Notes under the pieces: generated by a model
Databases searched by the model: none
What the model saw: the letters and a program-made list of their open reading frames with translations, nothing else
Told to the model about the DNA's origin: nothing
In this document: one piece after another, positions 13,901 to 27,800 of the stretch
Numbering within the stretch: the stretch's first letter is position 1
Layout: every line of letters starts with the position of its first letter
Program-made: the position numbers and the translations under genes
DNA from: Eremophila alpestris peregrina
Taxonomy: Eukaryota; Chordata; Aves; Passeriformes; Alaudidae
NCBI GenBank assembly: GCA_009792885.1
Contig: WMCF01000239.1
Coordinates: 50,545-114,544, forward strand
Direction of reading: 5' to 3'
Length of the DNA stretch: 64,000 nt

Positions 13901-16900
13901 GGTCAATGCATTACACTATTGAACATAAGCTAAACAATACTGTTTGGGCTTTTTTTTTTTTCCCTTTATGTTTTAAAATTCTGTTTGTAGCCCTGCATTA
14001 AATCCAGATGCTTTAACAGGCATTTCAGTATGATGATTGTAACAAAATACCCTGTGCAACAGAATAAGTGACTTTTTACCTACAGCCACAGTCAAAATTC
14101 ATTGACCTGCTCTGCTGCATACAAACACAACATAATAGCATGTGTGAGGACTGTCTTTATTTAAGTTACAGGAAGAGGCTGCTTTTCTTAGGAAATGGTT
14201 AGAATCATATAATCATGGAATTTTAAGAAAAGCATTTCTTTAGAAAACCGGAACTTCCTTTCCTTGAACCAGGAACTTGCCATAAGTCACAAACGTAAAG
14301 ATGGGTGCAAACTCCACATATAGGCACTCACATAATTGTAATTTTTTTATCAGCTGTGGCAAGCAGCTGTTGTTAATTCTTCAGCTCCTCCTGGAACCTG
14401 TATTGTTTGTTCCTCTTGGAAACTGGGCGGAGATTAAATAATGACTGTCTTTACTGGGTGTTTATCTTGGGCCAGGCAGCTCTTTAATGACTGCTGTTCT
14501 TTCTCTGTTGTAAAAAGAGTTTTCATTTTCAGAATCTCAGGGTTACAGCATCTGCAGTATTTGGAGAATTTAAAATTACTTCAGAACAGTCTTCTTCTCT
14601 TCACTGTTGTTCCTGAAAGCTAGTCTGAGTTTTGTGTACCAAAGTAATCCGGTTTTAGAGATGCTTTCCTCCTCACATCCAGTAAATGAAAAATAAGCAA
14701 AAATGTCCAATAAACTGAAAGGAGGTATCTGTGTTGTGATGAATAAAATATCATTCATTTGAGCTGCATGCTTGAGCAGTTTATTACAATGCAGTTCTAA
14801 AAGGCAGAAATCCTTTGTTTAGGATAGAGTTACAGTGTTTGGTGAGACAGTTTTACAAGCAGTGGGCTATATTTATGAGATTAAAAGAACACTCAGTGAA
14901 CAGAGCTGGTAATTATTTTCTAGTTTTCACTGTTCTGAAAGTAAGTGTTTGCACTGAAACATTGTGTGGTGTATGCATTTTTTATTTGAAAAACGGCTTC
15001 AGTACTTAAGGAGTAGAATAAATGTTGATGCTTGGGGCTATGAAGTGTTTAATATAACCACACGGTTGATACAACACAGTCAGTGCCTGTGTGTGCTTCA
15101 GTGCTCTGCCTCATCCCAGCTTTGCTGATGCAGAATGACCACTGGCACTAATGAAAAATATATGAATTATTGATGCATTTGATTATGATTTGAGTCAGGT
15201 GAATGCCTGCCTATAGACACTGGAAAAAACAAAGCACTTTGATATGCATACTGCTGAAGCTGTAGTGACTTAACCTCAGTACCATTATCTCAGTTGTTTT
15301 TCAATTTCTGGGGCCAAGATATAAAAATGATCTAAATACTGTTAACAATTAAGAAAATTAATGTTCTAAAGTGTATGGTACTATGCAAATCATGACCTCT
15401 TCCAGTTGTCATGCTTTCGCTTATGTATTTATATTTTACCCTTTTCCTCTTCTCAGTATTAGTGTTTTACCCTTTTTCCAATCATTCTTACTTTTTTTCT
15501 GATCACTAGGAATGCTGCAGTTATTTGTGAAGGTTTCTTTTCAAACTGGGTGTGTGATGAATTAACTATGACTTTAAGATGGCATGTAAGAGGAAAAGAC
15601 TAAGCTGCAATGACATGCTCTTATTTATTACCTCTTAAACTCTGCCCCCCACTCAATTATTGCTTTAAAAATTGAGATCAGTACAAAGTGCTAGAAGACA
15701 CTTGGCATTAATGGTACCAAAAGGGTCAGTCTGTATGTCATATATGTTCAGGTTTTTTCTGATAATAACAAGTATCCTGTTGTAGTTAATTCATTATCAT
15801 ATTTCCTCTTCCCTTTAGTGGGAAATGTTAGATTGCCCTTGACAACCTATTGCACTACAGGTATTAACAATATATGTTATTTGCTACTGTCAAAATGTGT
15901 GTGTTTATTACCCTAAAGATGACCATGCATTTAAGAAAGGCATAACTATTCATTGTATCACCATAAGTAACTCATGAATAAGGAAAAATTAGACCTGTAG
16001 ATTTTTACCAAGGGAAATTTAACACTTAATATAACCAAAGCCTACAGATGTCAAGAAATGGAATACAAATTTTCTCTGGAGTTCAAAAATAAGAGAAGGT
16101 GACTATGCAGTGGAAGCTCCTGGAAATGCCATCATTTGAGTAACTCACATGTATATTTAAGAAAATAAAAAGTATACTTCAGAAAATAACCATGTTTGCA
16201 AAAAGCAGAGATGATAAAAAGAGCTGTGTGCTTCCGCATTCAGATAAATTACAGAATACCTTTCAATCCCATTTGTCTGTATTCTTTGATAGGAAATACC
16301 AATATGTGCTTAATTGATCAAATATAGTTTTATAGTCAGTCTTTCTTAATGTGGCTTTTATTTGTCAGGGAGTCTTTTTTCTAAGAGTTTGAAGTAACTC
16401 TTATGTAAGAAGGATCTAGCACCAGTGTCTATAAAATGGTTGTGTACATAAGCAGTCTGGTTTGTAGAAAGGATGCGTTTAAATAAAGTAGGTAAGTAGA
16501 GGTGAGAGGACAAGTCTTGTCTAAGACATGAACCCTGTAAAAGAAGGCTACCAAGTCCCCATGTCTTACATAACATCTCACTGCAAAGGTGGAAGAGACA
16601 GGAATAGCAGTCAAGACTTGAGAGTGAGAGGATTAGTTAGTGTTCAAATTGTGGGGCTAACTGGGCATTTAGTTCACAAATCCAATCCTGGGAGAAAGTG
16701 CTGAATGTTGATGTATTTTTCCCTTCCTACAAAATACATTGTTATTCTTTAAATCTGAAAGAAAAATTCAGATTATTTTTTTATCTCCTCTGAGCAGTGT
16801 CTACTACTGAGCAGAAGTCACTGTGCTAACAGAGATCACTATAGTACCTATAGACTCAAAATCCCATCCTACTTTAGGGCAAATGTTGGTTACAAGTTAA

Positions 16901-17267
16901 GAGGAGGTCAGTGCACTTTTGGGTATTCATGCAACATAGGAAAAGTTGCAAGTGGAGGAAATAGTCAGGAGAAGGAGAGAAAGAAGATACAGCTGCGAGA
17001 ACAGAGTATGTGTCTGCTTAGCAGTATCCATGCACAGCAGGTAAATGTTCAAAAGAACTGGTTCTTTATTTTCTCACAATTTTTTTTTTTTCATAGATGC
17101 TGAAATGGACTCTTGAAAACACACACCTGGGAAGAAAAAACACCAGTGCCCCAAAATGCAAAAACCTTTTAAGGCTGAAAAAAATGATTTGCTAACTAGG
17201 TATTCTTTCTGGAAAGTATTCACCTTGTCTGTGAGTTCCCAAGCCAGTCAAACTGTGGGACTGGACT

Positions 17268-17605
17268 GCAGCGTTCCAGTAGGTAAAGGGGCCTTAGAAG
17301 AAGATTGGAGTGGGACTTTTCACAAGGGCATGTAATTATAGAACAAGGGGGAAGGGCCTTAAGCTGAAGGAGGGTAGGTTTAAATTAGATAATAGGAAAG
17401 AATTTTTCACTGTGAGGATAGTGAGGCATTGGAAGAGGTTGCCTAGACACATTGTGAACTTCCCATCCCTGGAGGTGTTCAAGGCCAGGCTGGGTGGGGC
17501 TCTAAATAACCCTGTCTAGTGAAAGGTACTACTGTCCATGGCAGGGGGGTTAGAAGTACATGATCTTTGAATTCCCTTCCAACCTGCCCATTCTAGGAGT
17601 CCTTG
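17268..17605 (+). mobile_element. CR1 LINE 3'-end fragment, sense
   Basis: Contains gggacttttcacaagggcat, ggaggtgttcaaggccaggc and ccatggcaggggggttagaa, ending close to a CR1 tail (cccttccaacctgcccattc). A short open frame crossing it (17310-17519) is the decayed end of the CR1 reverse-transcriptase ORF and 3' flank, not a host gene. Confidence 0.85.
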
Positions 17606-20600
17606 ATTTGCCCAAGCTGGTGTTTGTGTTCAGCACCATGGCCAGGGCAAAAGGTAGGGGATATCTAACGAGGGGAAAGGGAATGGATAAATAATTGTAA
17701 TAACAAGTAACCTTTCCGTGGACACGTTGCTGGTTGTGTATTCAGTAGATGATCAGTAGTATATGATTAGCGAGATTTATCAGGCATAAAACTGCTTGGT
17801 TTCCTCTTTCTCTTGATAGTCAGTCATTAATTGTATGTTTGTTTCTCCTGTAAATCAGAGCTGAAAGTCACTAAGGTAAATTGCACCGTATTTATAAACT
17901 CTTAATCAGAAGTGAAGGACAATAATGCCCGAAAGGAACTATGGCCATGTCCCCTTCAATAGTGCCTTACTTAGCTTCCTCTTAAGCGCTTCAAGTAAGA
18001 GGTTCAAATGCTTGTTCTAGGAAGCATATTCCAAGTGTGAGAAAAACACAGTAAGCACAAGAAACTCAAAACTGAATCTGAAGGTGTAGTTTAGCTTTAG
18101 GGTAGTGAATAAATAATATGAAGGATGTGCACGATTATGCTCCTCTTTCTGCCTCTGTATGAAATATAAAATGATATTCATAACTCATGCCCTTCCTCAC
18201 CCTGCCCAATCATTTAGTAATCAGTGGCATATCCCCTGCAAGAAAACACTTGTAATAAAACTATCTATGGAATCTTTTGGAAAAGCAGAGAGATTCTTAT
18301 TTACAAAACTCAAAATGAGTTTATTTTATTGTCTTCATTCCTTCTCTCCTGAATTTCACTCAGTTGCCCTTTCACACCCACATTTTGCAAGCATTGAGCT
18401 TGGGTTGCCAAGTTTTACCAGGTTTGGCCAGAGTTGTTGGTGTGCAAAGTAGAGAACAAGAGACATTGCTGTCAATACCCATTGCATTTATTATTTTTCC
18501 TTGATTGGTGGTGGCAAACTACTTTGTACAGATCTGTATATCCTTTTGTAGTCTCTGGCTGTTAAGACATGATCATTTGCCACAGAATATGGCTTATTTC
18601 AGCTTTCTGTAATCTTAGATCTGATTACTGCTTATTGTCTATTTCCCCCCATTTAAGTTATATGTCTTTAGTCTGTTTTCTTGGTGAACTAATCGTAAAG
18701 GAATGGAAGGTGTGAAATGGTGTTACTTATTTCCATCCTGATCTCAGGATGCAAGGACACTCTTCCACTGTCAAGTCACCTGTGCTGTGGTCTTAGCAGA
18801 GTGCAGGCTTTGTTTTTTTTTTTTTTCTGGATTCAAACAACACAATTCCACTTAATCCCTGGTAGCAGTGTTCTTAGTCATATTTTTGGGCTGTTCTTTC
18901 AATTCCGATTCTGCCACTTCTTCCAGTGCTTACACACACACACATTCTTTTTCATATACATTCACATTCCTACCACCATCATTTAGTTCTGGGTCTAGTT
19001 CTGAAAATCATTGATTTTTAAATAGTGTAACCCACAGTCAGTGGCACTTCATGTATAAGATATACACTTGGCAATGGAAAAAGTAGTGTAGGGAAATACA
19101 GACAGCCATAGTCATTCATCGTGTCCATAGGTATTTATATTCAATCAGTTAGAGATGCCTGAAGACATCCAAGGTCCTAATAAGTGGTTATAACAGAATG
19201 AGAACTTTCCAGGTGAGCATTCTGACCTTTTAGAGTAAGAAAATATACTTCTTGGAATGGAATCACCAGAATAAGAATTTTGGGGTTTTTTTAAAATGTG
19301 GTCTCCCCATGAATGCAATGTAGAATATTACAGTGTTACTTTGTGCTTTGTTCTCTCTGCCTTTACTACCAGTGTATGAACATTTTGAATGTCACTGGTC
19401 ACTTAGATGGTATATTTTGGTACTTGTCACATTGGTTTCAAGATGATTTTCCTGACAGCTGATAAATATCATTGTGCCCTTTATGTGTCTGTAGGAATGA
19501 AGACAGTCTGTAAGAAGGAAGGATGGGAAGACAGCGTGGACACACTGGAATTCTTCTTTTGAATCCACACTTTATACAGGTAGTCACTGAATTTTATCTA
19601 CTGTTTTTTACCCTCAGAGCATTGTAGGCTAGTTCTGCAGTTCTTTTTCAGTTTAATTTTGGCTCTCCTGGATAATCTTGGATCTTAACAAATGGTGTAG
19701 CTTCACTGTTCACTGCTCTTAAGCATTGGCAGAGCCCATCAGTTACTTCTGTCTGTTATGACAACTGACTTTCCTACAGCTTGTTTAAATATCTAGAAAA
19801 TTTGATGATCCAGGAGGTGACTACCCATGGGAGCTTGCCCTCCAACTACTGTTGAAATGTAACAGTTTTGTACTTGGACTTCTTTAGAACATTTAAGGAA
19901 TGCCATCTAGTCTTGGAAGTTCAGTTTATTGATTTATTCTAAAATATCCTTTTCTTTATTTTGGACTAATATGTTATTTTGTCTCTATTACTGCTATGCT
20001 TGGCCATGCTGGTTTTTGTCCTCATTCCTAGTCCCTTTAAGGTCTGTTTTGGTTTGTACTATTGGCGCCTTTAATATGGTGCCTGTAAACAGCTATGAGA
20101 TCACTCCTTATTTTGATTGATTCATTCAGGGGCATTTCCCATTTTCAAAGTTAAATATTAATCTGATATAAATAGCTTTATTACTTCCACACATGTTGAA
20201 TTATGCACATTAAAGCATTATTAAAGCATCCTATATCTCCATTCCTACATGTAGCAGGCAAGTGTCCACAAAAACACATTGCAGACCCAGTTCTCTGTGC
20301 TTGATACTCAGGTGTCCAGCATTGTAGTTCTGGTAGCCTCTGCCTTATTGAAAATCTTGTTCTTAGCTAATGTCCATGGGCAAGAAAAACAAACAAAAAA
20401 ACCCCTCCCCAAACAACCCCAACCCCTAGCAATTAAAGAAAAATAAATTGTCATTGCTATAAATGAATTGCTGTAGAATTTGAGAACCTACCCAGCAAGA
20501 AAAATAATGTCTAAAAAATGATATTTTTAATTGATAACATAGCTAAAAATGCCTCCTTTACACTGCTGTTTCAGGAGCTGAACAATTTACATCTCACAAG

Positions 20601-20890
20601 GAGAAGCTTTAACTTGTAACAGAAAGCTGTGTCAACTTCCTGAAGTTGGTGTGTAAGATATGGGTAAAGATGTTGGGCCTGTAGGTGCTCTAAGGTCTAA
20701 TTGTGCCTTCTAACACTGTGTCTCTGTCAGGTGTTACAGAGGAGGTTGCAAACTCAGCCATGGAACTGGGGAGGTATCGAGAGATCAGGCTCCATCTCAC
20801 AGAAATATGTTTGGGACTAGCAGTGCTCATCATCTTGTGAATCTTTTAATTAGGTTTTTCACAGAATCAAGGTAAAGGTTCCCAAGAAAC
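17606..20890. other. Intergenic, no supported gene
   Basis: No coding or RNA signal seen. Contains a short (CA)n near 18930 and an A/C-rich tract near 20385-20430. Confidence 0.6.
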
Positions 20891-21290
20891 TGTGCTGGTT
20901 TTGGCTGGGATAGACTGAATTTTCTTCATAGTATCTGGTATGGGGCTGTGTTTAGGATCTGAGCTGGAAACATTTGATAACACAGTGCTGTTTTAGTTAT
21001 CCCTGAGCAGGGGTTGCCCAGAGGTCTTTTCTGTTCCTCACTGCATCAGCATGGAGGGTGGGGTGCATGAGGAGCTGTGAGGGGACACAGCCAGGATAAC
21101 TGACTCCAGCTGACCAGAGGGATATTCCAGACTGTATGGCTTCATGCTCAGCAATGTAAAGTTGGGGGAAGAAGAAGAAGAAAGGGAGGGACACATTTGA
21201 AGTGCAGTCGTTTTGTCTTGCCAAGTAACCATTCCATGTAACGTAGTCCTTCTTTTCTGTTGGTTCATGACATTTTACAGTACTGAACTT
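20891..21290 (+). mobile_element. Degraded avian endogenous retrovirus LTR (solo)
   Basis: Begins tgtgctggttttggctggga and keeps landmarks of a common bird LTR: ggggacacagccagg, ccagagggatattccagac, catgctcagcaatgtaaag, then gggggaagaagaagaag and cttgccaagtaaccattcc. No gag, pol or env is adjacent, so this is a solo, broken LTR. Family name not assigned; recognition is from memory of avian repeats. Confidence 0.6.
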
Positions 21291-21291
21291 T

Positions 21292-21322
<31 letters not shown>

Positions 21323-21632
21323 CTTTCTCTCTCTNNNNNNNNNNNNNNNNNNNNNNNNNNNNNNNNNNNNNNNNNNNNNNNNNNNNNNNNNNNNNNNNNN
21401 NNNNNNNNNNNNNNNNNNNNNNNNNNNNNNNNNNNNNNNNNNNNNNNNNNNNNNNNNNNNNNNNNNNNNNNNNNNNNNNNNNNNNNNNNTCTTTCTTTCT
21501 TTCTCTCTTTCTTTCTTTCCTCTCTCTCTTTCTCTCTTTCTCTCTCTCTTTGTCTCTCTTTCTTTCCTCTCTTTCTTTCTCTCTTTCTTTCCTCTCTCTC
21601 TCTCTTTCTTTTCTTTCTTTTGTTTTTTTTAC
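21290..21632. repeat. CTTT/CTCT microsatellite with assembly gap
   Basis: Pyrimidine-rich tract of ctctttct repeats on both sides of 155 Ns (21335-21489). The gap sits fully inside the repeat, so its true length is unknown. Long Arg/Lys/Glu or Ser/Leu frames read through it are artefacts. Confidence 0.97.
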
Positions 21633-24449
21633 TGTTCTTTTGCAGATTTTATTCATGGTATTTAGAGATTTTTGTATTGACATAGTTCCAGACAGAAAGT
21701 AGTTTTTGTGAGATGCATTTGATTACCACATGGGCTAATAATAAATGAGAATATCAATGGTGTCAATGAAAGATATGAAGGGGTTTGTTTTTTTTTTCTT
21801 TTCTTAATCCAAATGACAGTATTTAGGCAATTCTTGTTCTGACATACAAGTCTTGGGTTGGATGCAAATATCTGACATGGATTGTGTAGAGAGTTAGAAA
21901 CTGAATTTTAATTTTAACTATGTATTTTGTCACTATTTTGCTCTCCCAGCTAATCAAACTAGAAAGCTTTTTCTTAAGTCTCATGTAGACTGTGCATGTA
22001 CTCTTACCTAACTCATGCTCATGAGTCAGTAACATGCACTAATCTTCTTTTCACATCAGACTCCTTTTCTATTTTTTACATTTACTTTGTGAAATGGGAG
22101 TTGCCAGATTGTATGGGAGTTTCTCAGTAATCACACAAAGAGGATACACCTTCTTAGTCAATTAGAGAATTTATTATGAAGGTAAATGCCATAAGTTAAG
22201 CATCAATCACTTCCAAGTTCATCCAGGTGTGCTTTGTTTGCTGGCCTACTTTAGTATTATTTATATAATCTGAGTCAAGATAATATACAGGATGATATAG
22301 ATACTGTTTAGCTTCATAAAATTATCTTACTTCAAAATTACTGAATTATTGCCTGCACCTTTCATGAAAATGTCATCTATTTATCCCAATATAGGATGAG
22401 GGGAATTGCTCTTTTCAAGTGCACTTTCCCCTCAGTTAAAAATTATTCCTTTTGTGTTTGCAGTTTATTTTGGCTCAGTTCCACATAGCTTACATGAGAT
22501 AGACCTAACAAGTCCAGGGTCATGGCATGAAAATGGCATTTTCAACCAAAGAGGGAGTTTTTCTAGGACAGCTACAATGTAGCCCCTATTAAAACTCAGA
22601 TAATCCATGCTTTGTAACCTGTATTTGCGTTCATATTCTGTGTGTTTGACATAGGTTTGTGTACGGTAAATACTGTCATTTGTATAAGTACTAGCAAAAT
22701 AAAATCCACTACAACATCAGTCAATTCAGGAGTATTTTTTGCTTTGATTTGGATGACTCAATCTGAAACAATCCTGTGATGACAAAACAAAACAAAAACA
22801 ATCCCAAATTTAGGGAATGAAATGAAAGAGTTGAGCAGGCTTTTCTTTGACATTTCTGTATCACTATAAAGTTCTTGCAAAGAAAGGGAAAGGTCTACTC
22901 CCAAATGCATGTAACATTAACAGAAAACAAATTTTCAAGTGAAACCTAGAAGTATGGTTTACATTTCATTTTATTATAATACTCTTACTCAAGAGCTCAT
23001 GTGCCTATCTCAGTCTTTCAATTTCTGTAATATCCTAAGCCATGTTGAGCACTTTGTAATAAATCTTCAATAAAGTCTGACCATTGTTTAGTCATTTTTG
23101 TTGTTTTAAGCACCTTTTCTGAATGATAGGTGATTTACAGAAGAATGCTCCCCTCTTGTCAGAGAGTACTTGGATTCAATACCCTCGGAGTAAATGCCTA
23201 ATTGCATTGTTAGAGTACTGACAAGCATGTTCAATCTGGCCTAAAATACCAGAAAAACATCTTTCATTAATCATATGGCCCTCTGAGAGGTGAAGAGATG
23301 TTTCTGTAATCATTTATATACAGGTGTGTGGTACACAGTAAGGTTTTGGTAGCAGGGGAGCTGCACAGGGGCCTCTGTAGGAAGAGACTTGGACAGCCTT
23401 GTGCTGGACACAGACATTTCCAGCTGCCTCCAGATCTAGCACAGCACAGAGCTGAGCCCATCAGCCACACTGATGGCTTGGAAATTTATTTATATGTTTT
23501 GAAATAGGAAAGGTTGGAAATATATTTAAGAAAGGCTAAAATGCTGTGTAGCAATTAGAGAGAGAGGAGGGAGAAATGTTCTGTTGAGGAGAGGGAGTGA
23601 GAGAGCTGCTGGCTGAGGGTTTGCAGTCAGCCAAGCTGAACCCACCACAGCTGGAAAAATGAAGGTTCTTTGTGTCTAATTACAGATTTGCTGGATTACA
23701 GCAAAACTTAATGCAACATTAGTGAAGCACTGTTCTGAACTGGAAACTTTACTCTAGTCTCTGTCTTGGGAAAGTACAGATAAGATAATCTCATTTATCT
23801 CATGGACTTGCTTTTGATTTAAGATTTTATTAAGCTATTTGCCTTCAGCAAACATCTCTTACAGAGTTTTTATGAAATACTTTTCCTCTATAATGTTTCT
23901 AACCTACGTAAGCATTGCCAGAAAAATAACTGTTCTTCAGACTGGGCAGAGAAAGGGCATTGCACCCTGTTAGCCACATTCTTCATGCTCATTCACATCA
24001 GCAGTATTCTGTTGTCTTATGTTCAGCTAAGTCTTTCTTTCAAGGTCAAGATAAGAATTCTTTTTTTTTTTTTTTTTTAATAATCTTTTTCTTTCCATAA
24101 TCTGGAAAACCTCTTTAAAGGTAGATAGCCTTAAAAATTTGGACTTATATCTGTACCAAAGTTTCTATTCCTATGAGCTATATCAAATGTTTGGATTAAA
24201 TGCAATAACATCTTTCCTCCTTTTTCTCATCAGTGATTGCCTATAATTTCTGCACTGTAGAGTCATTCCTGTTAACCTGGTCTTTAGAAAAGTGAAAAAA
24301 GAAAGTATTCTGTGCAAAACTGGAGTGTTTAGAAATTAGGAGAGAGCCTTAGAGCCCAGAGATTCAGGTATTAAAATAGAATTGATCAGTTATAAGGGAC
24401 CTACAACAAACATCTGGTCCAACTGTGCTCTCACAGGAAATTATAGTGT
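21633..24449. other. Intergenic, no supported gene
   Basis: No coding signal seen. Holds the degraded repeat at 23.3-23.7 kb and a poly-T run near 24060. Confidence 0.6.
23330..23665 (+). repeat. Degraded avian interspersed repeat (LTR-like, family uncertain)
   Basis: Segments ggttttggtagcaggggagc, gctgagcccatcag, atatatttaagaaaggc and a following agagagagaggaggg stretch match the layout of a dispersed bird repeat I recognise only loosely, probably retroviral LTR or leader sequence. No coding capacity. Confidence 0.45.
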
Positions 24450-24836
24450 TATAGAATGATTTGGCTAGGAAAGGACCTTAGTGATCATTTGCTTACAACC
24501 CCCTTACCATGGGCAGGGACAACTCCCACTAGTCCAGGTTGATCCAAGGTTGCCATTTAACCTGACTTTGAACATGTACAGAGATGGGGCATCCACATCT
24601 TATCTGAGCAACTTGCCCCAGTTTCTCATACCCCTTAAAGTAATGAATTTCTTTCTAATATCTAATCTAAATCTACCCTCCTTCAGCTTGAAGTCATTCC
24701 CTTTTGTCCTATCACTACATGCCTGTGTAAAAAGTCACTCTCCAGCTTTCTTGTAGGTCCCTTTTCAGTATTGGAAGGTGCTTTAAGGTCTTTACAGAAT
24801 TTTCTCCCCACTACTTTATTTTTAAGATTTTTCTTT
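24450..24836 (-). mobile_element. CR1 LINE 3'-end fragment, antisense
   Basis: Starts agaatgatttggctaggaaa and continues through ccatgggcagggacaactcc, atggggcatccacatctta and tcctatcactacatgcc, the familiar antisense text of the bird CR1 3' region. It is 5'-truncated and diverged, with no intact reverse transcriptase. Confidence 0.85.
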
Positions 24837-27800
24837 TGCCTTGTGCAGGCATCTCCTTGTTCAGAATTCTGGATGTGTTATCTGTATTGGGACAGGAATT
24901 TTGTGGAGGTGCATATATCAAAACTCTGAGACTCTGATGCTCTGGGTAACAGTTCTTTTGAACATTAATTACCTACAATTTGGAGTTATAATCAGGTTTT
25001 TTATTCCAAGCATTTCCTATCGAGCCCTTATAAAATTTAAATGTAGGTAGACCCGGTAGATGGACTGAATGAATGGACTGTCAGTCTCACTACTGCCATT
25101 TTATAGTGCAGATAATTCACTTCTGAGAATTGACATCTGAAAAAACAGCAACTGAAAAGGAGAAGGATGAAAGAATACTCAGAAGTATTTTTTAGTTTTG
25201 CTTTCCTTTTCTCCCCTTCCAGAAGACACCCTGAGAGTAATCTGATTCAAATTTTGAAAGTGCATAATAGTGCAAAGTATCATGGAAGTGTATAAAGGAA
25301 AATTTTTCTCAGGTTGTTGAATTCATCAGCTGATGAAAGTATTCTTCTATATACCTTGTTATATTCAAAATGTTACTGTGGTAAAGTACTGTCTTGACAA
25401 TATTGTCCTTTTGATGACTCAAATGTTAGTTATAAAGTAATGTTGTTAGGAAATGTGCATGGCAGCTGGGAGGTTTGGACACGAGTCAGACATAGTCACA
25501 TGTTTGACGCAGTTATCCATCACATGTTTGACGCAGTTATCCCCTGTCCTGCCATGCAAAAGGCACTGTTAACTACGTAACTGCTGACTTACATAATAGT
25601 AAAAAGTTAAACTTTACCATAACTATGGCAAGTTTGCTATTCTTTTGCAAGCACAGCAAATTATACCAGCAGAATTGTACTAGTTGGTGGTAAGAAGAGA
25701 AAGACTAAAGATTCTTTGCAATTCATACTTCAAATGCACTCAGCTTTTCATAATGTCCTGTGGAACCATCACCATACCTTTAAAATTGTTTATCTCAGCT
25801 ATTGGATATTAAATCTTAAACTTAAGAAAATCTGTCCCTTCAGTAGAACTGTTGACTATGGGCCATAAACTAAGCCATTCCATTAGGAGTTGGAGAAAAA
25901 TGGGATAAGTTTAATCTAGCAGCCAAGTGACTAGGCTGGCCATGCTGGAAAATACAAGAATATACTGTGTTGAACAGTAAAATTTGAAGTGTCTTTTATA
26001 AATTCCTGTTTTGAAACCTAAAAAATAACTCATAGCAAATGTTGACTTGGAGGCACTATTGATATGCAACTGCAAAAAGAAGAGTGAAGGGTTTGCTCTC
26101 CAATTTTTTGTGACAGGAAGTCTGATTTCTCATATAAAAATATTAAGTAAATGAAAATGTACTTCAGTCCCACCTTCATTGTCAATAGGAATTTTTAGAC
26201 AAGGAGGTGGTAGAAAGTATTAGTAGAGGAAATCTGCAATTAAAACGAGTATGATCACTTTGTTTCTTGTTCAAATTCTCTCATCAACGTCTCCTTGATG
26301 TGTGAGCTCCATTGAGAGAGCACAGGTTTAGGTGCTCAAGTTTTTTCTGGAATATTTTCTACCATCTAAGTGAACTATATTTTCAGAAAGAATCCTCTCC
26401 AGAGGACAGAGGAAAAAGAGCAGTTTTGTCAATATTTTTTCCCCACTTTTTCCACAGAGAAAATAAAATATATGGAAAATTCCACTCCCCTGGAGTAAAA
26501 TTACCGTAGTAAGGTAGGTGAAGTCTAATTCCCTTGATGCCTTTTCCATGCCATCTCTTCTTGTCTCAGTCCATTTCCTTGTAGTAAATCCCACAGATGC
26601 TTGAGCAAAGAAGAACTGCTCTAATATTATTTTAAATTGGCAAATATTTTTCTTTGTGTATTGATGTAGAAGCTGCTGTACAGGGGCTTTTTGCAGACTA
26701 AAATTTTCTAGAAGCTAAGTGTTGGTAGGAAAGCTTACTAATTGAAGTTATTTCCTACATCCCTTCCTGATCTTCAGTAATTGTGTGTCACATGTTTATC
26801 CTCACTTGTAACTGGAAGAGAAGGAAATGTTTTGCAACTTTACTCTCTGAGAATGAGCTGCTGACTTCTAAAGGAAGTACTATGAGTGGAAAATGGATGC
26901 TAGTCTTAAAATTTCTATGCCAAACCACTTAAGGAAGGGCATGTGAGAACATTATACTGCTGCCAGCATCAGCAGATACCTTACAGTATTGTATTTGTTG
27001 GAATGAAAAGTAATGCCCATAACCCAAAGGCTGCTCAAGGTTACAGTGATGAAACTGATTCTAGATCAGTTTTGCATCATGGCTCCTACAGTTTTAAACG
27101 TTGGCTCCTTTTGTGTTGATAATTTTGGATTAATCTGTTGGCAGCGTGCATGTCAAAATGGAATTCACCCCTGTTACTTCTATGTCATGCTTTAACAGTT
27201 TCATGCACTGTTCAGCCTTCTGCTGCTTGTCTCTGTTGCTTGTTAAGTTTATGTCAAGATGTGCTATAGAGGGCTTAAATGCCTCAGTCAAGGAAATACA
27301 GTGATTGTGTATGATACATCTCTTAATTAGTAATTTGACTAGATTTTACCAGAGCTATTTTAGAATGACTGCCAAGGGAGTTCGAGCAACCCAGTTCAGA
27401 CAATCTCTGTGCTTGAAACAAAAGGAGTGATGTGCATATTGTGCAGTTGTATGGTCATGTGTAAGGCTGTGTGTGCTCTGGTGAAATTCTGGCAGGTGGA
27501 AGAGTAGTAGAACAAAATCCTATGGCCACTTCTGCCGAACAACATTACTGATAGAATATTGTTGCTTGATTTGGCAGCCTGTGATCAGCAAGTCAAGACT
27601 AAAAAAGCAGATATGAAAAAAACCTCAGTCACAAGTGTAATTGTACTTTTTGAGGTATTGGTACAGTGGTCATCTTTGCTGTGGCAAGACTGCAATTAGA
27701 TTTCCTCTTGGTATGTTAACTAATAGAAACAGACCCCACATTCTTGAAAAATTGTTTATTCTTCCTAAAACAATAAACCCAGTCAGTTCTCAGCTGAATT

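Larger units (their letters stand above)
8215..17265. other. Intergenic, no supported gene
   Basis: AT-rich and unique-looking apart from the CR1 scrap at 9.2 kb and the simple repeat at 10.8 kb. Short frames are non-homologous and scattered on both strands. Confidence 0.6.

Noticed and set aside
17310..17519. 69-residue ORF with a plausible protein look
   Set aside because: It lies wholly inside a CR1 3'-end fragment.
20997..21683. Long Arg/Glu/Lys frame and its Ser/Leu/Phe counterpart across the gap
   Set aside because: Translation of a CT microsatellite through Ns; not a protein.
27000..27260. Segment with aatgaaaagtaatgcccata, briefly considered a mariner-type DNA transposon end
   Set aside because: No terminal inverted repeat partner and no transposase remnant found by eye.
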